DNA from: CCY15215 sp039194995
GTDB taxonomy: Bacteria; Cyanobacteriota; Cyanobacteriia; Cyanobacteriales; Spirulinaceae
DNA length: 64,000 nt
Direction: 5' to 3'
NCBI GenBank assembly: GCA_039194995.1
Contig: JBCCVR010000004.1
Span: 18,883 to 82,882, forward strand
In this document: piece by piece, positions 52,455-62,316 of the stretch
Numbering within the stretch: position 1 is the first letter of the stretch
How the letters are laid out: every line of letters starts with the position of its first letter
Notes under the pieces: generated by a model
Told to the model about the DNA's origin: nothing
The model's database searches: none
Seen by the model: the letters and a program-made list of their open reading frames with translations, nothing else
Made by a program: the position numbers and the translations under genes

Positions 52455-53759
52455 ATGGTTGCTTTGGAGAACTCTACACCAACCCTAACAGAAATCGCTC
52501 GGGAAACTCGCAATGCAGCCCGACAGCTTGCCGTTTTATCGACGGAAGAACGCAATGCGGCATTAGAGGCGATCGCGGCAGCCTTAAAGGCATCTACTGC
52601 CGTAATTCAAGCCGCCAATCTTGCCGACTGCGAAAGAGCAGAAAAAGAAGGCATTGCCAAGGCGTTATACGCGCGTTTGAAGCTGGGAGAAACAAAATTA
52701 GATTCCGCTATCGCCGGGGTACGGGATGTTGCGAAATTAGCCGATCCGGTGGGTACGGCACAAATTCAGCGCGAGTTGGATGAAGGATTGATTCTCAAAC
52801 GCGTCACCTGTCCTCTCGGAGTCTTGGGGATTATTTTTGAAGCACGTCCCGAGGCACTCATTCAAATTACCAGTTTGGCGATTAAATCGGGCAATGGGGT
52901 GATTCTCAAGGGGGGGAAAGAAGCGCTCGAGTCCTGTCGGATATTAACTAAAATTATTCGCGAAGCCTTAGAAGGAACAAAAGTCGATCCCAATGCAGTC
53001 CAACTATTGACCACGCGAGAAGAAATTCGCGCTTTATTAGAGTTAGATGAATATGTAGATTTAATTATTCCGCGCGGTTCTAATGCTTTCGTTCGCTACG
53101 TGCAGGATAATACCAGAATTCCGGTTTTAGGTCATGCCGATGGAATTTGCCATCTTTATGTCGATCGCGCTGGAGATTTAACGAAAGCCATTCCCATTAT
53201 TATCGATGCGAAGGTGGGTTATCCGGCGGCTTGTAATGCGATCGAAACGTTACTCGTTCATGAAAGGATTTCGAGGGATAATTTGCAGAAAATTGCCGAG
53301 GCTTTACAGGAAAAGAATGTGAAATTAAAGGGATGCGATCGCGCTTCGATTCTCTTAAATATCGAATCTGCAACCGAGGAAGATTGGCAAACCGAATATA
53401 GCGATCTGATTCTTTCAATTAAAATTGTAGACTCGACAGAAGCCGCGATCGCCCATATCAACCAATATGGCTCTAAACATACCGATGCGATCGTCACAGA
53501 AGATGAAGAGGCTGCAATTCAATTTTTAAATCGAGTTGATGCGGCTGGCGTGTATCATAATTGTTCCACTCGGTTTGCAGACGGTTTCCGCTATGGTTTC
53601 GGCGCAGAAGTTGGGATTAGCACTCAACAAATGCCCCCGAGAGGTCCGGTAGGACTAGAAGGGTTAGTCACTTACAAATATCAAGTTACGGGAAATGGTC
53701 ATATCGTGGCAACCTATTCCGGCGCAAATGCCAAACCGTTTACCCATCAAGATATTTAG
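52455..53759 (+). CDS. proA: Glutamate-5-semialdehyde dehydrogenase
   Basis: A 434-residue gamma-glutamyl-phosphate reductase, second step of proline synthesis. It has GVLGIIFEARPEALIQI, the catalytic cysteine in VLGHADGICHLYVD, and the C-terminal AEVGISTQQMPPRGPVGLEGL, all hallmarks. The aldehyde-dehydrogenase fold binds NADPH. No proB or proC is adjacent. folB follows 19 bases on and may be co-transcribed. Confidence 0.97.
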   Translation: MVALENSTPTLTEIARETRNAARQLAVLSTEERNAALEAIAAALKASTAVIQAANLADCERAEKEGIAKALYARLKLGETKLDSAIAGVRDVAKLADPVGTAQIQRELDEGLILKRVTCPLGVLGIIFEARPEALIQITSLAIKSGNGVILKGGKEALESCRILTKIIREALEGTKVDPNAVQLLTTREEIRALLELDEYVDLIIPRGSNAFVRYVQDNTRIPVLGHADGICHLYVDRAGDLTKAIPIIIDAKVGYPAACNAIETLLVHERISRDNLQKIAEALQEKNVKLKGCDRASILLNIESATEEDWQTEYSDLILSIKIVDSTEAAIAHINQYGSKHTDAIVTEDEEAAIQFLNRVDAAGVYHNCSTRFADGFRYGFGAEVGISTQQMPPRGPVGLEGLVTYKYQVTGNGHIVATYSGANAKPFTHQDI

Positions 53760-53778
53760 AAAGAATGCTTAAGTCGTG

Positions 53779-54162
53779 ATGAAAAATGCAAAAATGGATG
53801 AGATTAAAATAACAGGAATTCGCGCTTACGGTTATACGGGAGCAATATCCGAAGAAAACGTTTTAGGACAATGGTTTGAGGTGGATCTAATCTTGTGGCT
53901 GGATATCACTAAGGCTTCTGAAAGTGATAAGCTACAAGATACGTTTGATTATCGAAAAACCATCTATCTCGTTCAAAGCACGATTAAAACTGCAAAATTT
54001 GCCCTGATTGAAAAACTCGCAGCAGTGATCGTCGAAAAAATTCTATCTTTGGAAAAAATCCAGAAAGTGCAGATTGATTTAACAAAACTAGCTGCACCTA
54101 TTCCAGATTTTAGCGGTCGAGTTGGTGTCAGCTTGACACGAGAAAAAGATAAGAATTCATGA
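53779..54162 (+). CDS. folB: Dihydroneopterin aldolase
   Basis: A 127-residue FolB, shown by the ITGIRAYGYTGAISEENVLGQ start, the catalytic lysine in VQIDLTKLAAPIP, and a C-terminal SGRVGVSLTRE. It makes 6-hydroxymethyl-dihydropterin for folate synthesis. Start is uncertain among GTG 53776, ATG 53779 and ATG 53794; the last begins MDEIKITG, the usual start. It may share a transcript with proA. Confidence 0.9.
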   Translation: MKNAKMDEIKITGIRAYGYTGAISEENVLGQWFEVDLILWLDITKASESDKLQDTFDYRKTIYLVQSTIKTAKFALIEKLAAVIVEKILSLEKIQKVQIDLTKLAAPIPDFSGRVGVSLTREKDKNS

Positions 54163-54197
54163 TATGATTATATTAATAGTCTCAGAGAGAAAGGATC

Positions 54198-54857
54198 GTG
54201 GCATATAGCGATTTTACACTCAAAAAAGTGAAGTCCGATCTCGGTCTGAAAATTGTTGAAAACCGATCGCTATTCTCTGCAACCCCACCTCTAGAAATTA
54301 GCGATTACTTGAGTCAAACGCTCAAGCGTAATGTTCCTTTGGCGCTTTCGATTAATACTGAAAAAGCGCGATCGGAATTAATTATAGTTAACATCTTACT
54401 CGAAGTAAAAGATAAATTATCTGGAGAAATCGGCCTCTTTTCGGGAATAGATTTTAATGTCGATCGCGATCGCGGTCTCGTTGGCTTTTGCGATTATATT
54501 ATTAGCGGTTCGTCCGAACAGTTTTATCTCGATCGGCCTGTTATTACAATCGTAGAAGCCAAGAACGAAAATATTATTTCTGGTCTTGGCCAATGCGTTG
54601 CGGAAATGTATGCAGCTAATCTATTTAACGAGCAGGAAAATATTAACTTATCTACGATTTATGGTGCTGTCACAACAGGAGATGAATGGAGATTTTTGCA
54701 ATTAGAAAAGCAAACAATCGCGATCGATCTTGATTCATATTATATCAGCAATATCGCAAAAATTGTAGGAATTCTCGTACAAATGGCAAATCTAACAACT
54801 AATAATAACCCACCCCCCAACCCCCTCCCAAGAGGGGGAGAAACCAATAGCCAATAA
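54198..54857 (+). CDS. Putative PD-(D/E)XK-type protein of cyanobacteria
   Basis: A 219-residue protein starting at GTG, with an AAAGGA site upstream. It contains GFCDYIISG, VITIVEAKNENI and GLGQCVAEMYAANLF, which resemble the catalytic D...EXK core and following helix of restriction-type nucleases; members of similar length are common in cyanobacteria with no tested function. The last 18 residues come from a dispersed repeat (NPPPNPLPRGG) and are probably not native. Confidence 0.6.
   Translation: MAYSDFTLKKVKSDLGLKIVENRSLFSATPPLEISDYLSQTLKRNVPLALSINTEKARSELIIVNILLEVKDKLSGEIGLFSGIDFNVDRDRGLVGFCDYIISGSSEQFYLDRPVITIVEAKNENIISGLGQCVAEMYAANLFNEQENINLSTIYGAVTTGDEWRFLQLEKQTIAIDLDSYYISNIAKIVGILVQMANLTTNNNPPPNPLPRGGETNSQ
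54809..54841. repeat. NPLPRGG-type dispersed repeat
   Basis: CCCCCAACCCCCTCCCAAGA and following GGGGGAG form a dispersed palindromic element (seven-pair stem CCCCCTC/GAGGGGG with loop CCAA). It is translated in frame as NPPPNPLPRGG at the end of the preceding gene. Confidence 0.75.
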
Positions 54858-54869
54858 CCAATAAATAAT

Positions 54870-57434
54870 TCACTTTGTCATCATAATATGAATGCCATCC
54901 CAGCTTTCCGGGGGAGGAGTTTCTAGATAGCTTTGACAGCGATGGAGGTGCATTAATAAAGGTTTATCTTGTGGACGAATATCAGCAGCTTGGTGGAAAA
55001 ATTTCAAGGCTTCGGGGAAATTGCGTTCTAAATAGGATTGACGACCCCAATGATATAATTTTAAAAACTGTTCTGTTTGCGCATCGATGCCGTCCGATCG
55101 CTTGCCAATCAGTTCGTAAATCTCGACCGCTTTACTTTTTCCTTTGACGCGAGTTTTATCTAATTCTCGCACGATCAGGCGATCGCGTCCCCCACACAAT
55201 TGAAACGTTGATTCGCTGATGATAATATCGCAATTGTATTCTTTCGTCAGACTTTCCAAGCGAGAACTGAGGTTAACCCCATCTCCAATCACCGTATAGT
55301 CCATGCGCTTTTGAGAACCAATATTTCCCGAAACGACCTCCCCGGAACTAATGCCGATCCCAAAGCGAAAATGAGGCTGATTTTCTAGAATATGTTGTTG
55401 ATTGAACTCGGCTAATCTTCGCCGCATATCTAGGGCAGATTGTACCGCCATCAGCGCATGATTTTCTAATGGCAACGGTGCGCCAAAAACGGCCATTAAG
55501 GCATCACCAATAAATTTATCTAATGTTCCTTGGTAATTAAAAACAGCCTCCACCATCGTTTCAAAATAGCGGTTGAGTAGCGTCACTACCTCTGTCGCTT
55601 CTAGATTTTCGGTCATGGTGGTGTAACCGCGAATATCGGAGAATAAAATCGTGACTTCTTTACGTTCTCCTACCATTAAAGCATCATCGCCCAATGCCAT
55701 CACTTGTTCTGCTACACTAGGGTTCATATAGCGATAGAGCGTTGATTTAATGCGTTTTTCGTTGCTAATATCTTCGAGAATAACCAAACCGCCCCGTACG
55801 TTTCCTTCCGGGTTGCTGAGAGGATTTACGGTTAAATTAACGCTGCGTTCGATAGGTTGAACTTCTTTCCGATCGCGCAACAAACGATCGCGATCGCGTT
55901 GGAGTTCATTCCAAGGAATATAGATATTGTCATCTGCGCGATCGGGAAAAGCAAGGATGGGTAAAAATCCTTTTGACTGGGGGCTATCGGCAATACCGAG
56001 GAGTAATGTTTGTTCGGGGACGTAATGCTTGCGACCAACTCGCAAACTTTCCAACAGTCGCTCATCTAAGGTGTCAATCGGGAAAATTTCCCAAACATAG
56101 CGATCGAGAATCTTATATTCCCACATTTGCCGGACGCGATCCTCATAAAGAAGCTCTTCCGGACAACCTAATAATTTTAATGCCGCATCATTGATCGTTA
56201 CAATTCGTCCTGCGAGATCGGTAGAAATCACGGCATCAGATAGACTCTCTAAAATATCTTTCTGGTACTGTTTTTCTGTCAGCACGCTTTCAAACAGTTT
56301 GGCATTTTCTAGGGCAATTCCGGCCTGAATATTAAAAGCCTGCATGAACTCTTCATCGGAAGAGGTGAATGTTCCTTCTTGTTCTTTGTTAATCAACTGC
56401 GTTACGGCAATTAATTCACCACCAGAATTATAAACGGGCATACAAAGAATACTGCGGGTGCGATACCCGGTTTTTTTGTCTGTTGAAGGATCGAAGCGAT
56501 CGTCGAGGTAGGCATCGGGAATATTTAATGTTTGTCCGCTTGTGGCAACATAACCGGCAATGCCGCGATCGGCAGGGATGCGAATTTCTAATAGTTTTGT
56601 TTCATCGGCAGTGGGAATCTTACTCCAAAGCTCGTTAGTTTCTTTACTGAGCATAAATAAGGTACTGCGATCGGCTTTCATCAGCTTTCTTGCCTGCTCC
56701 ATGACCGATTTCAACGTGGCTTCTAAATCGAGACTTTCTCCCAAACTTGCCGTCGCTTTTAACAGTGCCGATGCGCCTCTTTGGTTGCGGGCTGCCATGT
56801 AAAAAGATTGACAGGTTTCGAGGATAATGCCAATAGAGGCGGCAAAGTCTTGAAATTGGCGTTCGTCGTCTTGATTAAAGGGCTGATAATTGCTTTTATT
56901 AAGGAGTTGAACCACGGCAACAACGCGATCGCTACTACTCAAGATCGGCATACAGAGGAGCGTTTTCGTTTGATAACCCGGCAGTCCGTCGATTTGCTCG
57001 TTGAAGAGGGGATGGTTTTCGGCATTCACGAGGTTGAGTAGTTGCCCCGTGACGGCGACTCGTCCGGCAATCCCGACATTGAGGGGAAGGCGCAAGTTTT
57101 TGGACGTGTGGGGATCGTCATGGTTAACTTTAGCCCAAAGTTGATTTTTCTCTGTATCGACCAAAAATACGATGGTGCGATCGGCCTGCAAAATCTGCCC
57201 GATTTTTAGGGTTAATGCGTCTACGATGCGATCTAACATCGTTTCTAGGGCTTCGCTGTTGATCGCGTCGATCGCCCGCAAAAATTGCTGAAATTCTGCC
57301 GTAATGAAATCCAGCAAACAGATAAATTCGTTGATCGAGAGGTCTTTAACTCGATCGGTCAGTACACTCGCTCGATTGATTTGAGTGAGTTGGGTCAGCG
57401 ATGCTAGGATACTCCCAGTGTTCGATAATGGCAT
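54870..57434 (-). CDS. Adenylate cyclase, GAF-GAF-PAS-CHD (CyaB-like)
   Basis: From the ATG at 57434 the protein is 854 residues. It has two GAF domains (about 60-220 and 240-400), each with an NK...F...DE motif that marks cyclic-nucleotide-binding GAF domains, then a PAS (405-580), a class III cyclase domain (600-790) with metal-binding aspartates in ILFSDIRGYT and IGDALMAVFG, the ATP-selective lysine in TLDKFIGD, and NLSSRLE, and a short C-terminal helical part. Domain order follows Anabaena CyaB1/CyaB2. It makes cAMP, with feedback by cAMP through the GAF pair likely. The longer frame to 57581 adds unlike sequence. Confidence 0.93.
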   Translation of the reverse strand: MPLSNTGSILASLTQLTQINRASVLTDRVKDLSINEFICLLDFITAEFQQFLRAIDAINSEALETMLDRIVDALTLKIGQILQADRTIVFLVDTEKNQLWAKVNHDDPHTSKNLRLPLNVGIAGRVAVTGQLLNLVNAENHPLFNEQIDGLPGYQTKTLLCMPILSSSDRVVAVVQLLNKSNYQPFNQDDERQFQDFAASIGIILETCQSFYMAARNQRGASALLKATASLGESLDLEATLKSVMEQARKLMKADRSTLFMLSKETNELWSKIPTADETKLLEIRIPADRGIAGYVATSGQTLNIPDAYLDDRFDPSTDKKTGYRTRSILCMPVYNSGGELIAVTQLINKEQEGTFTSSDEEFMQAFNIQAGIALENAKLFESVLTEKQYQKDILESLSDAVISTDLAGRIVTINDAALKLLGCPEELLYEDRVRQMWEYKILDRYVWEIFPIDTLDERLLESLRVGRKHYVPEQTLLLGIADSPQSKGFLPILAFPDRADDNIYIPWNELQRDRDRLLRDRKEVQPIERSVNLTVNPLSNPEGNVRGGLVILEDISNEKRIKSTLYRYMNPSVAEQVMALGDDALMVGERKEVTILFSDIRGYTTMTENLEATEVVTLLNRYFETMVEAVFNYQGTLDKFIGDALMAVFGAPLPLENHALMAVQSALDMRRRLAEFNQQHILENQPHFRFGIGISSGEVVSGNIGSQKRMDYTVIGDGVNLSSRLESLTKEYNCDIIISESTFQLCGGRDRLIVRELDKTRVKGKSKAVEIYELIGKRSDGIDAQTEQFLKLYHWGRQSYLERNFPEALKFFHQAADIRPQDKPLLMHLHRCQSYLETPPPESWDGIHIMMTK

Positions 57435-57684
57435 AAAGTCCCATTTTTGGTTTTGGGCAATGCAAATATTGAGATTGACAATCCCTCTGTTGCCAATCCT
57501 AACAATACAGCAAGGATACTTCTGTGATCTGAAACATTTTTCGGGATAGGCGATCGCGGCAGATTCTAAAACACGTCTCATTCCTCAAAGCAATTTCAAA
57601 ATCTACCCGATAATTTTTCTTTCTCAACAGGAAATTCTGATTTTAGAGATACTGAGGCGATCGCTTTTTTTGATTTTCTTTATT

Positions 57685-58497
57685 TTAACGAGTTCGAGAA
57701 GTTTTGTCCGGCCAAGCCTGTTGATAAGTTTCAATAAAATGAGCAAAGAATTGCCGTGCGGGTTCGCTGAGGGATGCCAAAATAGAGGGCGCGGAAAAAC
57801 ATGTGGGGGGCGGGATAAAATAACATTTTCCTCCCCAACCGTAAATAATATCTAGGGTTCGACGCGGTTTGTCGATATGATAGGAACCGCGATGAATGCC
57901 CCAAGCATGAAACAAACAAGCATCTCCCGATCGTAAATGAATTCGCTGGCGATCGGGCATATCAAAAAAGCTAGGATTTTTACCTTTGCGGATGTTAAAC
58001 TCAACTTCTGTATCCCAGCGTTTTTGCGAACCGGGAACGAATTCTAAGCGATCGTCTTCCAAAAAAGCAACGCGAAAATGAACGCCAGTCAATTCCTGCA
58101 TCCGTACTTTTTCGAGTTCGCTATCCGGCGCGTCAAATTGACTGTCGCGATGCCAATTTCCATCCCAAGATGCCCACTTAGGCTGATAGAAATATTGGCT
58201 GTTGTGGAAAAGGGGAGTCTCTCCAGCAATCTCTTCTAAAATACCTCTGATTTTACAGCCACCCATAAATTCTAGTAACTGAATTAACGGTGAAAAATCA
58301 TCTTGGAAATAGTGTGTTTCCGTGAGATAGGCAATATTGGTAACATCCTTGAAGTCTTCACTTGCTTGTCGTTTTGCTTGAATTTGTTCGAGGATACGAT
58401 CGCAAATTCCTCTTAATTGCTCTACTTCAGTTTCATCGATAAAATTAGGAAAAATAATATATCCATCTCGATACCACTGGGTTTTTAGATTCTCCAT
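57685..58497 (-). CDS. Phytanoyl-CoA dioxygenase family protein
   Basis: A 270-residue Fe(II)/2-oxoglutarate oxygenase of the PhyH family. The iron site shows as WHRDSQFD (HxD) and a distal histidine in HAWGIHRGSYH; the oxoglutarate arginine is in RRTLDI. Family members hydroxylate diverse substrates, including phosphonates, lipids and secondary metabolites. It lies seven bases after a small hypothetical gene, and a PHO box lies upstream of that gene, so a phosphonate or phospholipid role is possible but not shown. Confidence 0.85.
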   Translation of the reverse strand: MENLKTQWYRDGYIIFPNFIDETEVEQLRGICDRILEQIQAKRQASEDFKDVTNIAYLTETHYFQDDFSPLIQLLEFMGGCKIRGILEEIAGETPLFHNSQYFYQPKWASWDGNWHRDSQFDAPDSELEKVRMQELTGVHFRVAFLEDDRLEFVPGSQKRWDTEVEFNIRKGKNPSFFDMPDRQRIHLRSGDACLFHAWGIHRGSYHIDKPRRTLDIIYGWGGKCYFIPPPTCFSAPSILASLSEPARQFFAHFIETYQQAWPDKTSRTR

Positions 58498-58504
58498 TGC
58501 ACAA

Positions 58505-58765
58505 TTATTCCTCTAACGGATTGATATTCTCCATCTTGACTTTTTCTTGTTGGATATCGCGATAGCGGAGTTCTAAAAAAGCGATCGCCTCAGAAGGATG
58601 AAAATAAATTTGTGGAACGCCCCGCACGATTAATATCCAGCGTTCTTCACGCTGCTCGAGAAACCAACTCTTACTTGTATCTCGAGGAAAAATTTGCCAG
58701 TCTTGATTGTTTTGCCCGCAAGAAAATCCCCATAGTCGAGCTTGATTTATCACAGTATCAATCAT
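58505..58765 (-). CDS. Small conserved hypothetical protein
   Basis: An 86-residue protein, no signal or membrane segment. Segments ERWILIVRGVPQIYFHPSEA and IAFLELRYRD suggest a compact alpha-beta fold. It begins about 95 bases from a PHO-box-like repeat and is followed by the PhyH gene with a seven-base gap, so the two are likely one transcript. Confidence 0.6.
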   Translation of the reverse strand: MIDTVINQARLWGFSCGQNNQDWQIFPRDTSKSWFLEQREERWILIVRGVPQIYFHPSEAIAFLELRYRDIQQEKVKMENINPLEE

Positions 58766-58860
58766 AAAAAGGAACTGGCACGCTTTTTTTGTGCAGTTTG
58801 GTGCAGTAAAATTTTACACTCTTATTCAATCTAAAATGTGGGGTTAATTTTGACAAGAGT

Positions 58861-58890
58861 TTAAGTTTTTTTTAACTCATTCTTAACCTC
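58861..58890 (+). promoter_or_regulatory. Second PHO-box-like triple repeat
   Basis: TTAAG/TTAAC/TTAAC at 58861, 58872 and 58883 (units near TTTAAGTT, TTTAACTC, CTTAACCT) spaced 11 bases. The last unit is an exact consensus CTTAACCT. The repeats read on the plus strand, while the neighbouring genes on both sides read minus, so the orientation relative to the small hypothetical-PhyH pair is reversed. Confidence 0.5.
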
Positions 58891-58935
58891 TTATTTGTGT
58901 TGCCCATCTAGGAGTATAGATGATTTGCAAACGGT

Positions 58936-59823
58936 TCAAACGTCTTGGCGCAATCGCAAAATAGCCCCTTTGACAGCATCGTATTGAGGCGGAACGAGAC
59001 GCGATCGCAAATTCTCTCCCAGCCAAGGTTCGAGGGAAGAGGCGAGACCTCCCAACAAGGCACAGGGAAGGGGGTAGCTTGTTTTGGCCGCCAAGGCCTC
59101 GCCAATGCGATCGATTTCCCTTGCAGCTTGCAACATCAGTTCGATCGCGAGGGGGGTTTCTTGTCGTGCCTGTTCCACCACAATCGGAGCGAGTTCGGCA
59201 AATTGAGTCGATTTTGCTTGATTCGCCCAGATAATAAACTGCGTCCAATCTTGCTGAAAATGTGTCAAAATGGCTTCGATCAAGGGAGAATTCTCCCTAC
59301 GTCCGTCTTGCCAATGTAAGGTTGCCCGCACTGCTTCCAGTCCCAACCACGCCCCGCTTCCTTCATCTCCTTGAGGAAAGCCCCAACCGCTAACCCGAGA
59401 GATCTGACCCGCTTCAGCTTGATAGGCGACAACCCCAGTTCCGATCGCGATAACCGCCCCATCTTTGCCCCCATGCGCCCCGATACAAGAAATATAGCCA
59501 TCAGACTCTAAAATTAATTTGCGGAAGGGATGGGGATGGGCAAGGAATTCCTCGCAAGCAGAGGGAACTTGAGTGCCCGCCAACCCCGCACAACAGAAAA
59601 AATTGCAGGCTCGGGCATTGAGGGGGATTTGTGTCGGTAAAAGTGCTTGTTCGAGGGCATCGAGAATCGATTGCCACGTATTTTCTACCGAGAGGCGAAT
59701 ATTAGAAGAACCGCTTTTTCCTTCTCCTAAAAGATTGCCCTTTTCGTCTTCTATCCGAACGACGGTTTTCGTTGCGCCCCCATCCACGCCAATAAAAAGA
59801 TTGGGGAGTTTCCCAGTTTGCAT
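58936..59823 (-). CDS. BadF/BcrA-type kinase (N-acetylglucosamine-kinase-like)
   Basis: A 295-residue member of the ASKHA kinase group. It has the phosphate-1 loop FIGVDGGATKT, the adenosine and phosphate-2 region AVIAIGTGVVAY, and the SGWGFPQGDEGSG block typical of N-acetylglucosamine kinases. It probably phosphorylates an amino sugar from cell-wall recycling or uptake. It is divergent from the transketolase C-half gene, with 68 bases between the starts. Confidence 0.85.
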   Translation of the reverse strand: MQTGKLPNLFIGVDGGATKTVVRIEDEKGNLLGEGKSGSSNIRLSVENTWQSILDALEQALLPTQIPLNARACNFFCCAGLAGTQVPSACEEFLAHPHPFRKLILESDGYISCIGAHGGKDGAVIAIGTGVVAYQAEAGQISRVSGWGFPQGDEGSGAWLGLEAVRATLHWQDGRRENSPLIEAILTHFQQDWTQFIIWANQAKSTQFAELAPIVVEQARQETPLAIELMLQAAREIDRIGEALAAKTSYPLPCALLGGLASSLEPWLGENLRSRLVPPQYDAVKGAILRLRQDV

Positions 59824-59891
59824 GAATCAATCCCGAAGCAATTTGTTAGATTTGATGTTTCAATGCTATTTAACAATATCCTGCCATCGCC

Positions 59892-60821
59892 ATGAGAAAA
59901 ACCTTTATTAATACCCTAGTCGAACTCGCCGATCGAGATCGCCGCATTGTCTTGTTGACTGGCGATCTCGGTTATACGGTTATCGAACCCTTTGCCCAAA
60001 GATTTCCGGATCGCTTTTTTAATGTTGGCGTGGCGGAACAAAATATGGTGGGTTTGGCAACGGGTTTGGCAGAAGCGGGATTTATTCCTTTTCTCTATTC
60101 GATTGCCACATTTGCCGTGTTGCGCCCCTATGAATTTATCCGCAATGGTGCGATTTTGCATCGATTTCCCCTGCGAATTCTCGGCATTGGTGGCGGTTTT
60201 GAATACGGTCACGCGGGCATTACCCATCATGCTTTAGAAGATATCGGCGTGATGAGAATTCAACCCGGAATTACGACGATTGTTCCCGCAGATTATCGAC
60301 AAACGCGATCGGCTTTATTACAAACTTGGGATTTGCCCGAACCTATTTATTTTCGCTTGGGAAAAGACGATATTAATGAGATTGTTGGGTTAAATGGGAA
60401 TTTCGTTTTAGGACAAACGCAAATTTTAGGAGAAGGAACGGATTTATTATTCATTACCCTAGGAAGTATTGCCCGCGAAGTTAGTCAGGCAATGGAGATT
60501 TTAGCCAGCGAAGGGGTTTCAACGCAAATCATGGTTGTCTCTAGTTTTAATCCTTCTCCAGTCGAAGATATTGTCAAGATTTTGCCGAGATTTAAAGCAG
60601 CAATTTCTGTAGAAGAACATTATATTTCGGGCGGATTGGGATCTTTTGTCGCCGAGGCGATCGCAGAAAATAAGTTAAACTGTTGCTTACACCGTTGCGG
60701 TATCAAGGCACAACCCAATGGCATATCGGGAAACCGCGATTATTTACTTGCTTTACATGGACTATCCGTAGAACATCTCGTCCAAAATGCTAAAACAATG
60801 CTGAATCAAATAGAAGAATAA
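59892..60821 (+). CDS. Transketolase C-terminal half (TK_C-type subunit)
   Basis: A 309-residue protein holding the pyrimidine-binding and C-terminal transketolase domains, without the N-terminal diphosphate domain. The catalytic glutamate lies in NVGVAEQNMVGL and the C-terminal fold in LGSFVAEAIAEN. Split transketolases act as a heterotetramer with a separate N-half, which is not in the window and may lie elsewhere or downstream. The protein starts a cluster of sugar- and sulphate-related genes and may make an unusual sugar or shikimate-like intermediate. Confidence 0.85.
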   Translation: MRKTFINTLVELADRDRRIVLLTGDLGYTVIEPFAQRFPDRFFNVGVAEQNMVGLATGLAEAGFIPFLYSIATFAVLRPYEFIRNGAILHRFPLRILGIGGGFEYGHAGITHHALEDIGVMRIQPGITTIVPADYRQTRSALLQTWDLPEPIYFRLGKDDINEIVGLNGNFVLGQTQILGEGTDLLFITLGSIAREVSQAMEILASEGVSTQIMVVSSFNPSPVEDIVKILPRFKAAISVEEHYISGGLGSFVAEAIAENKLNCCLHRCGIKAQPNGISGNRDYLLALHGLSVEHLVQNAKTMLNQIEE

Positions 60822-60879
60822 CCGAACGCACAATGATATAAAATAATTAATTAGATCGATCAAAAAGGATAAATAAATA

Positions 60880-61569
60880 ATGTCTGAATTCAAAAATAAA
60901 GTTAAAACAGATTTTGAAACGTTTGCGTTTGATTACGATGGTTTGATTCCCAAACTCATTCCCCACTATCGCGAACAACATCAATTAATGGTCGATCTGA
61001 TTCCCTGCGATCGCGCTACTTCCCTCAAAGTCCTCGACTTGGGGACAGGAACGGGAATTTTATCCTATTTTATTTTGAAAAACTTTGCCAATGCGAAAAT
61101 TTTTGCTTTAGATTTGGCGAAAAATATGCTGGAAGTTGCTCGCAAAAATCTAGCAGAGTATAGCGATCGCATTACATTTCAGCGAGGAGATTTTTCCGAA
61201 TGCGATCTGGGAACGGGTTACGACCTCATTATTTCCGGACTGGCAATTCATCACCTCGACGATCCGCAAAAGCAACGCTTATTTGCTACAATTTTTCAGG
61301 CTTTGAAACCGGGAGGAATCTTTCTCGATCGCGATATCGTCTTGGGTGCAACTCCTGCATTAACCCAACAATACGAACAACTTTGGCGAGACTACATAGC
61401 CTCTAATGGAGAAGATAGCCAGCGCTGGTTTAAGAGCTATCTCGAACAAGATATTCCTGCTTCATCAGAAGACCAAATACAATGGTTAAAAGAAGTTGGA
61501 TTTGTTGATGTTAGCTGTCATTGGCGCTATCTCAATTTTGCTATTTTTGGCGGATGCAAACCCAACTAA
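60880..61569 (+). CDS. Class I SAM-dependent methyltransferase
   Basis: A 229-residue enzyme with the SAM motif I VLDLGTGTGILSYF, post-I FALDLAKNMLEVA, and motif III YDLIISGLAIHHL. Substrate unknown. It lies 58 bases after the transketolase half and 39 before a glycosyltransferase, so it may decorate the product of this cluster. Confidence 0.85.
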   Translation: MSEFKNKVKTDFETFAFDYDGLIPKLIPHYREQHQLMVDLIPCDRATSLKVLDLGTGTGILSYFILKNFANAKIFALDLAKNMLEVARKNLAEYSDRITFQRGDFSECDLGTGYDLIISGLAIHHLDDPQKQRLFATIFQALKPGGIFLDRDIVLGATPALTQQYEQLWRDYIASNGEDSQRWFKSYLEQDIPASSEDQIQWLKEVGFVDVSCHWRYLNFAIFGGCKPN

Positions 61570-61608
61570 ACAATTACAGAGTCACTTTCCTGTTTTAAGA
61601 CGCTTTCG

Positions 61609-62316
61609 ATGATCCAAATTTCTATTATTTTGCCTGTTTACAATCAAGCCGATCATATTGGCGCGATCGTGCAAGAATATGAAGAAGCCTTAACCAATAT
61701 TCAGAACCCTCACGAACTCATTTTAGTGGTGAATAATTGCCGCGATCGCTCTCTGGAAGTGTGTCAAGTATTGGCAAGTCAATATTCATCAATTCGCATC
61801 GTTCATAGCGAAGAAGGAGGCTGGGGATTAGCGGTTAAATTGGGAATTGCTGCGGCAAAGGGAGATTTGATCTGTTATACTAATTCTGCCAGAACCAGTG
61901 CTAAAGACTTGACATTATTGTTACTTTATGCAGTGGTTTATCCTCAAGTTATTATCAAAGCAAATCGTAAAATTCGAGATAATTGGTTTCGCCGTTTGGG
62001 GTCGTTGTTCTATAACTTAGAATGTCGAACTTTATTCGATCTGTCTTATTGGGATATTAATGGAACGCCCAAGATATTTCCCCGACAGTGCGATCGCCTC
62101 CTCCACTTAACGCGCGATGACGATCTCATTGATGTAGAATTTAATATTATTTGTCGGCAAGAAAACTATCCCGTCCTAGAAGTCCCCATCTTTTCAACCT
62201 CCCGTCACGGTGGGCGATCGACCACCAATATTAACTCAGCATTCAAGTTATATTGGGGTGCCTTACAAATCTGGACAAATAGAAAGAATAAGAACTTACA
62301 AGAAAATGGGAAATAA
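61609..62316 (+). CDS. Family 2 glycosyltransferase
   Basis: A 235-residue GT-A enzyme opening ISIILPVYNQADHI, with a likely nucleotide-binding aspartate in NNCRDRS. The acidic metal motif is not the usual DxD (SARTSAKD at that place), so the metal site or activity is uncertain. There is no C-terminal membrane helix. It overlaps the next gene by eleven bases. Confidence 0.78.
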   Translation: MIQISIILPVYNQADHIGAIVQEYEEALTNIQNPHELILVVNNCRDRSLEVCQVLASQYSSIRIVHSEEGGWGLAVKLGIAAAKGDLICYTNSARTSAKDLTLLLLYAVVYPQVIIKANRKIRDNWFRRLGSLFYNLECRTLFDLSYWDINGTPKIFPRQCDRLLHLTRDDDLIDVEFNIICRQENYPVLEVPIFSTSRHGGRSTTNINSAFKLYWGALQIWTNRKNKNLQENGK

